DNA from: Isoetes taiwanensis
Lineage: Eukaryota; Streptophyta; Lycopodiopsida; Isoetales; Isoetaceae
DNA: 64,000 nt
Reading direction: 5' to 3'
NCBI GenBank assembly: GCA_021234155.1
Contig: JAJEKV010000031.1
Coordinates: 6,212,748-6,276,747 of the forward strand
The position numbers and the translations under genes were made by a program. The notes beneath the pieces were generated by a model. The model had not been told where the DNA came from. It saw only the letters and a list, made by a program, of their open reading frames with translations, and ran no database searches. Shown piece after piece: positions 55,559-64,000 of this stretch. Each line of letters starts with the position of its first letter. The stretch's first letter is position 1.

Positions 55559-58500
55559 TCATTTTTCCACTAGCATCCCCAAGGATATGAGAACCTTATT
55601 CCTTACATCCTGAGGTATTGTAACTCTCGCTGTTTTACTAGGAATAGTTTTTGGAGTCCACGAGTACAATACGGTTTCAATGTCTAGCCAAAGATCAGGA
55701 TCACTTGGATTTTTCCTCCACCTCTTTGTCCAACAATCTGAATATCTTTCTTTATCGGTGACATTACTCAAGCGATGTCTTTGGACACCACCATTCCACG
55801 CGCACCTTATTGAAGTTAACATCACCTTCTTCTTTGCAAATATCCGAGATAGTGTATCCCAACCACACTGGATAGGTCTCTAGATCTGCTGGTCTTACTA
55901 CTACAAATTGGTGGCACTCCACGTCAGTAGAAGGTTCATAACAATCCATGTCTAAATATTTTGGCCTATCCTTCTTAGGACCAACATAGTGTTTATCAGA
56001 TTGAGGAGGAGCATATGCCTTCACAATGCTACTAATGGTACCATCATCTTCGTCTAATGTTTTCCACTTACTTTTAGGGAACCACCGGGGATGCACTAAT
56101 GTTTTCCCTTACTTTTTAGGGAACCACCCTTCTTGCATTTCGGCTCTTACAAAGACTATGAATCCGAGGATGTGTCTACCTCATCCAACAAGTTGATCAC
56201 CTTCTTCCAATAATCTATCAATGCATGATTAGTCTCATCTGAATTAGTTTGCCAATGCTTGATGTAGTCATTGAAGCCATCCTTAGTCAATCCCAATTGC
56301 TTGACTTCTTCAGTTGGTTTTAGAGCTTTTGGTTGACCAGGAGGTATCATAGCTTGCCATTTGCATCCCTGTGCCAAATTTCTGCCCCACCTCTCCACTT
56401 CTCCTCTGAAAGTCTCATTTTCCATTGCATGATTGGAATCCCTTCTCTCACCCAAAAAGTGAATTGAAGAGGTCTAGAATGACCTTCCATGTCGAGAGCA
56501 TAACCATCCACAAAACTCTTCCAATCAGGCACTTCTTCTACGATAGATCCTATAGGATATGGATTTGTACATCCATGAAATATTTCCAATAGCCTGGGAA
56601 AGTTGGTAACTGTCTGTTGTCTCAATACATGACTATATTTTCCAAACAATGCATCCACATCCTCATGAGTATGTCTGGGCATTAGGAACCCCAAATTGAC
56701 TCTTTCAAAAATACCCACAGCTATTAAGTAGGATAGGAAAGAAAACATCCACCTGTTCTTATTTTGACCAAAGACAATTATCTAGTTGCAAGAGAGGCTT
56801 TTAGGCAGATCTCGAGAGGTTTAGCACGAGATGTTGAAGCTCCAACATGTTCATTAGGTCCATTCCTCCTAAACCTTGCCTTGCTAAACTTTTCAATACT
56901 ATTAGGGGTTCCATCCAACAATGCACTATGTAGTGCCTGGCTAGCTGTAGGATCCTGTAGGTGACCATTGTAACCCTTCTCATAGTTTCTTAAACACCTC
57001 ATGATACTCCCAATGTGAAAATCTGGACCATCACTCCACAACTCTAAACCTGAAATGGCCATAATAGGTCCGAGGACCGCCCATGCAATATTGCCCCGAT
57101 CATTGAAATCTGCAAAGGGTATGATCTTCCACATGACTTAGGAATGTACTTGAATTGTGGAAGACAAGTCTTCTGTTGGTCTATTTTATCATGTATAATA
57201 CATAGATAGTTATTAGGTTCCATTGCAGATAAGGTCCTCCACATCCAATAAGTTGATTTACATGATAGTTGATCTGTCATATGGTCCTTCATATGTTCCC
57301 TTATCTTTGCCCTTAGACTTGGTTGCACAGTCTTATCTAGTGTCTCCTTCAGCTTAGCACATAAATTGCACTTGGCAAAGTTGTTTGAAGTTGCTATGGT
57401 CACATGCTTGAAATGCTTATTCCATAGCCTACTAAAACTGGGCTGGGATATAGAGGCCACTCCAAGTTCCCGAAGCAATGCATTTATTTCCTCTATGGGT
57501 ACAATGGGATGGCAATCTCTTTTCAACAATAACTCTACCCTGTTCATCCTTCTTACTCTTATGTGGCATGTTTTCTGCATTGAAATCCACATATCTTTCA
57601 AATATTTCCTTTGCAGCTATAGTTCTTGAGGTAGGCCTTACCAGGCCAGTGTTCCCATGCAATGCAATTTTACTACCATTTTCATGTCTCTTTTGCCAGT
57701 TGTGCCAAGAAGAGGTTGGAATTCCATGTATAGCCATCCATGCTTTTGAACATATCCACTTTCCATTCAATGGGAATCTTTTCTTCTTTGATCTTTCATC
57801 CTGTATTGCATAGCCAAATATGGTGTACATGAAATTCCTCCTGCTATCACACTTATGTTCCTGATATGTAGCTCTTGCTACCACCATCTCCTCTATTGTG
57901 AACATTCTAATACAGGAGGCCCAACAACATTTACTTCCTCTAACCTGCATCAGGGCTTCAGGAGAACAATCATAATCTGACTTGCATCTTTTGGTGGGAT
58001 AATGTTTGAAAGTTGGAAGTGGCCTCTTGCTACACTGTGTGAACATTATTGACAATGGTTCTACATCTATAGGAAACGTGTAGTTCCCCTCCAGTTGAAA
58101 TCATTGTCCCTAGGCCATGCAACAATAGTTGGAACCTCTAGTTGCTTCACACAAGCTAGGCATTCTTGTTTGCCTGAACCCTTTTCCTTCCAATTGTCAT
58201 ATAATTTTGAGATTGCCACACCTAACCTGTCCTCCCCTAATCTTTCATCATTCACTGCATTGATATCTGCTAGAACAATAATCCCTTCTCCTACTGCCTC
58301 TCTGTTGCATGCATGCAGGATCTTGACCTTTTTGTTTTTCCTATCGACCCGAGTATAAAGTACAATTTCCTTTCCTTTGGCATCATCCTTTTCATTTGAG
58401 GTCTTTCCCTTTCCTTTGCCATCATCAACATCATTTGGAGTCTTTTCCTTTCCTTTGCCATCATCAACATCATTTGAGGTATTTTCCTTTCCTTGGCCAT

Positions 58501-58573
58501 CATGTTCATTAGTTGGAGATTTTTCCTTGCCTTGATCAGCATCATTGGGGGTTTTTTTTTTAGCATTTTGCAT
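55559..58573 (-). pseudogene. DUF7869-like gene, frameshifted (transposon-associated)
   Basis: Minus strand, 3 kb, at least five frames joined by shifts. Order: a repetitive acidic/Lys N-terminus (GKGKEKTPND-type repeats, 58573-58370); a Cys-containing region (CCWASCIRMFTIEEM, 57920); KCNLCAKLKE (about 57370); SCKSTYWMW, YLCIIHDKIDQQKTCLPQF and IGAILHG (57250-57040). Next come the LDNC and GQNKNRWMFSFLSYL segments in two frames (about 56790-56720), then GFLMPRHTHEDVDALFGKYS (about 56680), and a C-terminal tail with VWLGYTISDI and VRVEWW. The DN...KNR and HTHEDVD blocks are the signature I associate with DUF7869 proteins, which are abundant in some non-seed plant and animal genomes. The function is not established; the acidic and His motifs suggest a nuclease. 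Confidence 0.7.
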
Positions 58574-58599
58574 GCCATTGACCTAGAATGCATAAAAAC

Positions 58600-59105
58600 A
58601 TATAGTAAGTTAGCATATCCAAATAACCTCTAACTAACATGTTCATAAATGAAAGCCTCATATGTCTTATTCAATTTGATCATTCTATTTATATAATGGG
58701 ATTCCCCAAGTTATTTTCCTCAACATTATATATAAATAAAACCCTTTGTATCCTATAATAACCTTAGAAACAACTTTTAAGGTTATTATAGGTTAGCAGT
58801 TTTAAGGTTAAGAAGTTTATTAATAGGTTATTATAGGTTAGAAATTTTAAGGTTGGAAAGTTATTGTAGGTTAAAAGTTTTAAGGTTAGAAGTTCTAATT
58901 CATGAACTTTTAAACTTATAACTTAACTATTAACTTAAAACTAGCATATAAACTTATAACTCATAACTTTTAAACTTAATAACCCTTAAAACAATTAACC
59001 CTTAAAACAATTGTCCTTAAAACAATTAACCCTTAAAACAATTGTCCTTAAAACAATTAACCCTTAAAACAATTGTCCTTAAAACAATTAACCCTTGTAA
59101 TAAAT
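58600..59105. repeat. Minisatellites
   Basis: 58767-58900 has repeats of AGGTTATTATAGGTTAGAA. 58979-59098 has about four copies of a 30-bp unit AACAATTAACCC-TTAAAACAATTGTCC-TTAAA. Both are AT-rich and non-coding. Confidence 0.85.
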
Positions 59106-59179
59106 TTTCGCGGACGTTATAATGGCGCTGATGCTAAATTTTAAAAGCGTTATTATTTCAAGTTAGCATTCCTTTTCAA

Positions 59180-60480
59180 GCGTTTCTCTCACACTTTCGA
59201 ACTTTTCTAATTCCGGCTACGCTTCCAATTCCGGGCATTCGGTATTCGCTTCCAATTTTGGCTTCTCGGCTTCTATCTATCTTCAATCTATCTTCTGCTT
59301 TCTCGGCTTCAATCTATCTTCTGCTTTCTCGGCTTCTATCGCTTTCGGCTTCTTTCACCGGCATCTGTTTGCATGACCTAAGGAGGAGATAATATTATCT
59401 TATCTTCTATCTTTCTCGGCTTCAATCTGCTTCAATCTGTTTTTATCTGCGCTTTCGAGCTTTTATCTGTTTTTATCTGTTTCTGCTTTTGGGTTTTCGG
59501 CTTGAAGGTTTCTACAAAGCATTCGGCTAAAGGTTTTGGCTCTCTACAATCTCTCTGGTTTTTTGGCTTCGGCTTGGAATAACAAAGTTTTCTGGTTTTT
59601 TGTTAAAGGTTCTCAGCTTCTCGGTTTCCAAATTATCTGCTATTGCTTCTTCTCGGCTTCTTAAGGCTCAAATCATCTGCTATTGGCTTCTTCTCGGCTC
59701 AAATCAACTTTTGTTTTCGAATTTTGGTTTCGGCTCAAAGGCAAAGGCTCAAATCTCGGGTACAGAACACAAATAGGTTAGTATTTCCTGTTCTTTACTT
59801 AAAGTAGTATATGAGCTTCAGGGTTAATCAAGGGGAGTGCTTTCTGTCTTAGACTTTTACATGCATCAGTCCTAAACTGCCCTAGCACCTTCATATACAG
59901 ATCTATTGCTTATAAACATGTTCTATTGTTTATATGATCTTGCTCTATGATCTTCCTCTATGATCTTGCCTATATGATCTTGCTCTATGATCTATCTGCT
60001 CTATGATCTTGCTTATATGATTTTGTCAGATCCGCTCTTATTCTATTTCACTAGCTCTTCCTCTATCTGCTCTAAATAATGAACTAAAACAATGAACTAA
60101 ATAATAAACTAAACAAGGAGTATTATTATTATATATCTGCTCTATCTGCCTTCATTCTATTCTATTCTATTCTACTGCCTTCATATTCACTGGCTTCATA
60201 TTTTGAATTCTGCATTCTGCATTATGCATTCTGTTAGAATAATATGTTAGAATGGCGATTTTGGGTTCCGATTTTCCACTAGGTTAATCAAAGCGCGCCA
60301 GGCGCGTTTTTAGTTTGGCTTTTCTATTTCATACGGCTCTATACAAATCGGGCCAGGCGTGTGTGAAATAGATCTGTGAAAAAAACAAAGCAAACGCGCC
60401 TGGCGCGTTTTGAATTATGTATGTTCAGAATCGTTTTATGGGGAGAGTAATATCATTTGCTAATTAGTTAATTTTTCTCT
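59180..60480 (+). other. Pyrimidine-rich region upstream of 60491
   Basis: 59180-59760 is dominated by the words TTCTCGGCTTC and CAATCTATCTTC on the plus strand, like a long CT-rich leader or intron. 59930-60180 has TATGATCTTGC and ATTCTATTC repeats. Two CGCGCC-N-GGCGCG palindromes lie at 60294-60306 and 60395-60407. No ORF is supported. Confidence 0.5.
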
Positions 60481-60490
60481 ATCTAGTGCC

Positions 60491-60856
60491 ATGGATGCTC
60501 CTTTTGCAAATACACTGGCTACTCCTAGTTCAAATACACTGGCTGGTTCTAGTTCAAATACACTTCCCCTGGACGACCATCAACGCTGGACCCTGTACAA
60601 GATATTACTTGATTGTGCTGTTCAAAACATTCAAAGAGAGTTGGAGAATCCATTAGACAGTCTGTATCAGGGGCCATGGGAATGCTTCCTTCGCATCTCT
60701 GGACATATGCGGCTCCTCATGCTCTTAGTAAGGCTCATGCCAACAAATAAGTACGAGGATTTGATTAGGAGTATCAAGGATCGATACAACACTCTGGTTT
60801 GGAGACTCGACATTCGCAGGGAAGATGAGGATCCTGTCATATCAGAGTGGTTCAGG
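60491..60856 (+). CDS. Putative first exon of an unknown gene
   Basis: 122 codons from MDAPFANTLATPSSNTLAGSS to EWF, with a donor-like CAG|GTAGGAC right after codon 121. The ATG context (TAGTGCCATGGATG) is favourable. The N-terminus repeats ..SNTLA.., and the rest is amphipathic (HQRWTLYKILLDCAVQNIQREL, RLLMLLVRLMPTNKYEDLI). The family is not recognised, and no continuation exon is certain. It may belong to a transposon, given the surroundings. Confidence 0.4.
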
Positions 60857-60924
60857 TAGGACTTTTGGCGGTATTGGGCCGATGAAGTGGGCCTATGTGA
60901 CATATTGTAGAGATAGAAAGAATT

Positions 60925-61433
60925 CGCGCCTGGCGCAATTTTGCACTATACTTTTATGTCATTAATTTATTATGTTTTTTTATATGCAATGTCGAAAACA
61001 TTGAATCCTTTGATGCCCTCCAGCCAGTATGACCAACCCCAAGAAACTACATATTTTCATTAATGTGTAGTTTCATGGGGTTGATATGACTGGCTAAAGA
61101 ACATCAAAGAATTCAAAATTCACAACATCACGCAGATGTTATGATATATTCATTTTTTTTTTTAATATCCAAATATACATACCTTTTTCAGACGTTCTTT
61201 TGGCCATGCTACAAATGTGCCCACGCTTTCACCAACTGTATCGCCACCGGGATGTCTTCTTGGAAGAGCCTCATCTTCAATATGTAGCATAATAACAGGG
61301 GGTTTTCTTTGTGTTTTTGTACGCTTTTCACTAAGGTTTTCCTATGATTTCGTGATGTATTCAAATGGATGTACTAATGCGTACATCTAGAGTGCACCAT
61401 TTCCAAGCCATTGATTTTAGCTTTTTTTTTTCA
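60925..61433. other. Non-coding interval
   Basis: Includes a third CGCGCCTGGCGC motif (60925-60936). There is also an imperfect inverted pair, AGCCAGTATGACCAACCCC-AAGAAACTACA (61021-61050) against TGTAGTTTCATGGGG-TTGATATGACTGGCT (61065-61095), which could form a hairpin. Confidence 0.6.
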
Positions 61434-61690
61434 ATGGTCAACAACCAATGGCTCACAACAAAAGCCCTTTTTTTGTGCGTGTGGTGCATAATGGTCAACA
61501 ACCAATGGCTCACAACAAAAGCCCTCTTTTGTATAATGGGCACATGAAGGGCTTGAAAACCAATGGCTCACAACAAAAGCCCTTTCTTTGTGCGTGTGGT
61601 GCATAATGGTCAACAACCAATGGCTCACAATAAAAGCTCTCTTTTTGTGTGTGTGGTGCATAATGGGCACATGAAGGGCTTGAAGGGCGC
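61434..61690. repeat. Tandem repeat with CAACCAATGGCTCACAAC core
   Basis: Four copies of ACCAATGGCTCACAACAAAA-GC (about 61441, 61499, 61558, 61615). They alternate with a GTGTGGTGCATAATGG block and, twice, an ATGGGCACATGAAGGGCTTGAA block. It is a composite minisatellite; ORFs across it are artefacts of the repeat. Confidence 0.85.
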
Positions 61691-63332
61691 ATGTAGTGCA
61701 GTTTCCCCACTGGCAACGCATTTTTTATCATAACGTTTGATCCAGAGCTCTGTTTGAGATGATTTTTATTGCGTTGGAAAGCTCTCTCCGAGAGCTTTTT
61801 GATAGTGTATAATATTGATATGTTTTGGTTAAGTTATCTATGCTAAAACAACAATTTTTTGGCCGGGTTTGGTAGGCTTTCACATCCTACCAGCTGATTA
61901 ATACAGGATTGCGCTATTGGATATTGTTTTATGGCTCATTCCGAATGAAGCTTGCAAAAAATTACCATGCATTTTTAGATTTTGAGGCAGTTATTAAGAA
62001 AATTCCAAGGCTTCTAGATCCTTGTGCTAACAAGCAGAAAAGTTTCCCACTTTGGTTTCTCACCACAAGAATCCATGGAGGCCAAAGGCTGCTGTTAAAT
62101 TCCAGTTGAAAAATGTTTGTGTATGGGTGTTGCAAACTTTATGACTTTCAGAATAATGGGATCAATATGCTCTATCTTTATGGTAACTTTTACTTATGTT
62201 CTATTTGTTTTATTGTGATGAAATTCAAAAGCTACAGGTGATGAAAGCCTCAAATGAATTCTAGTTTTTTTCTGATTTGAATTCTAAATTTTTTGTCACA
62301 CCGGGGTGGCGTCCCTAAGGCCCCCGAAAGGCCAAAAAATTTTTTTTGCAACACAAACCATTAACATCCAACATATAAATATTAAATCCCCCAACACATA
62401 ACAACCAACACATAACAACCATTGACATTAACAACCAACACATAACTACCGTTGATATTAATTAACACAACCATTGGGTCCAACACATTTAAATTAAAAT
62501 CCCCCTTAAACCCCCTTTGGTTTTGGTGCATATTCACACGGGGGGTGACGTAGGGCAGCGAGAGCCCTCATAATTGGATTTTGCACGTACGAAATCAACA
62601 CCATATAGTATTCCGCTTGAAATTTTATAGTATTTTGCAAATCTTGTTATACAGTATAGCAAATTTTGTATTTGCATACTCCACAAACGAGGAACTTTAC
62701 GTACGGTGTAGATTAAGGAATAAGGGGTGAAACTGTTTCCAAGAGGAACACCATGACACATAGAACTTGGATTCAGATCTTCGATTTTACATAAGCCTAT
62801 TCGGCGCTTCAAGTTTGCTGTTAAAAGATAGCATTCTTCTCCGACACTGATAAAGACCCAGAATGCATTGGAAAAAATAGAGGACGAAAAATAGAGAACA
62901 AGAGAATGCATTGGAATGGAATCACACTCACCATAGTTCAGCAGACATCGAATAGGATTGAAGGCGGCTCGATCGAATGGGATTGAAGGCGTTGTAGACG
63001 GATCTTGGGCGCTCTGATAGTCGATTGTTCTTGGGCGCTCTGATAGTAGGAATGATCTTGGGCGCTCTGCTAGTAGGTGGCCGATTAGGTGATAGTAGAT
63101 TGCCACATATGCGTTTCTTGAAATTGATAATTAATTGTTATCTTGAAATTGCACTAAAAAGAAAAACACAATTTAAATTTGTAAATGAGGTATAAATTAA
63201 TTTAAGGCGGTATAAATTAAAAAGGACGCGAATTTGAATTTACGGTTGTAAATCTGACGGCCTAGATTATGAACGCATACATATAAGTTTAAACCAAAAC
63301 CCCAGTCTCATATTATCCGCACTTGCAGTTCT
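61691..63332. other. Non-coding interval with repeats
   Basis: 62290-62335 (CACACCGGGGTGGCGTCCC) and 62535-62560 (CACACGGGGGGTGACGTAG) are related GC-rich blocks bracketing an array of AACAACCAACACATAACAACC-like words (62360-62480). 62990-63075 repeats TCTTGGGCGCTCTGATAGT three times. The minus-strand ORF at 62534-63106 includes that repeat and has no known domain. Confidence 0.45.
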
Positions 63333-63459
63333 ATGGCGTCTAGAGGATCTGGCAGCCGCGGCCGAGGCGCAGGTAGAGGTGGGCGACAGCCCAAAGCACA
63401 AATCCCAAGCCTGGAGGCTGTTGAACAAGCAGAAAGCACAAATCCAACAAGCGCCTCAG
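63333..63459 (+). CDS. Putative first exon, Arg-Gly-rich N-terminus
   Basis: The ATG at 63333 starts MASRGSGSRGRGAGRGGRQPK. 42 codons plus one base end at CAG|GTAATTGATATG, a good donor. Arg-Gly repeats suggest RNA or DNA binding. No further exon can be assigned before the window ends. Two CGCGCCAAGCGC motifs lie downstream in the presumed intron. Confidence 0.4.
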
Positions 63460-63840
63460 GTAATTGATATGTTTTTGTTCTGTAATTGATTTCTGTGTCC
63501 CTTTTTTTGTTAGGTTTTTAGGATGGTTTTCTGTAATAATAGAGTAATTCTCCGATAAGAAGCATGTGTCCTCTAATATTTGAGTTCATATGTCCCAAAA
63601 ATGTATGCAAATAAATGCTTAATGTGTGGCTAAACAGTATTCAGTAGGTACTTGTGTTTTTTATAGTTAGTTCTGTCATCTGATGAAGATTCAAATCTTT
63701 AAGTTGTGGTGTTTATAGTTATTTGTGTCAAAGCCGCAGTTGAATAAGGCATTACATTAGTTTATATATTTGGAGATGAAGATTCGACAATTTAAGTTGT
63801 ATTTTTTATAGTTAATTATGTCCTGAACATTTTAAGTAAA

Positions 63841-63950
63841 TGAACCTGCTCTGTATTCTTTTCAAATCGCGCCAAGCGCATTTTTGTTAGCTCCAATTAA
63901 GTAAATAAACTTGCTCTTTATTCTTTTCAAGTCGCGCCAAGCGCGTTTTT
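63841..63950 (+). repeat. 65-bp direct duplication with CGCGCCAAGCGC core
   Basis: CTTGCTCTTTATTCTTTTCAAG-type unit twice (about 63847 and 63911). Each copy contains CGCGCCAAGCGC(A/G) followed by TTTTTGTT (63868 and 63933). Confidence 0.85.
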
Positions 63951-64000
63951 GTTGCATATGTTTCGACTTAGCATATATTTTAGCATTAAAAGATTTACCC

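Noticed and set aside
62534-63106. Minus-strand 190-codon ORF
   Set aside because: Contains a threefold repeat of TCTTGGGCGCTCTGATAGT and no domain; likely chance.

Overview
The window is transposon-dense plant nuclear DNA. Almost every coding segment belongs to a mobile element, introns are plant-like (AT- and T-rich, ending in Y-rich tracts plus CAG), and no bacterial gene organisation is present. Ty3/gypsy chromoviruses and Ty1/copia elements, a tyrosine-recombinase retrotransposon, and DUF7869-like and other transposase-like gene relics together suggest a large genome, probably a non-seed land plant (fern, lycophyte or bryophyte). The lineage is an inference.

Layout. 1-4905: 3' part of a chromovirus (gypsy 1) with its 3' LTR, sitting in a copia integrase/RT fragment (4906-5819). 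7659-8240: 3' end of an L1-type LINE on the minus strand. 11407-11874: small two-exon gene (minus) for an acidic protein. 12266-19882: DIRS/Ngaro-type tyrosine-recombinase retrotransposon with split direct repeats A1-B1-A2-B2. 20218-38197: complete chromovirus (gypsy 2) flanked by the 5-bp duplication GGTTA; its 5' LTR is interrupted by a copia element (21864-26522, duplication ATATG). 38200-38785 and 46900-48673: two halves of one minus-strand transposase-like gene, split by an 8.1-kb element with long terminal inverted repeats (38788-46897). 49627-50735: ORF1-only LINE. 55559-58573: decayed minus-strand gene resembling DUF7869 proteins. 58600-64000: minisatellites and two short first-exon candidates.

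Main discovery. Gypsy 2 carries, between its primer-binding site and gag, two extra genes that LTR retrotransposons normally lack. The first (27192-28439) encodes a histone H3-like protein. It begins MARTKQTARK, identical to the H3 N-terminus through Lys9, and ends with an 88-residue segment that aligns without gaps to the H3 histone fold. A 300-residue acidic/coiled-coil and basic linker separates the two. Four in-frame stops, all explicable as C-to-T changes, show that this copy is decayed. The second (29156-about 30680) is an unrecognised acidic protein with its own TATA box. Each gene lies behind a cassette of two 67-nt hairpin repeats spaced about 200 bp apart. The same element encodes an integrase with a C-terminal chromodomain, a domain class that reads methylated H3 tails, so the element pairs a histone-tail reader with a histone mimic.

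The second notable system is the DIRS-like element, whose recombinase keeps all catalytic residues and whose termini match YR-mediated insertion (shared AAT, no target duplication). The order of nesting is copia after gypsy 2, while gypsy 2 and the TIR element (and perhaps the DIRS-like element) entered an older transposase-gene locus.
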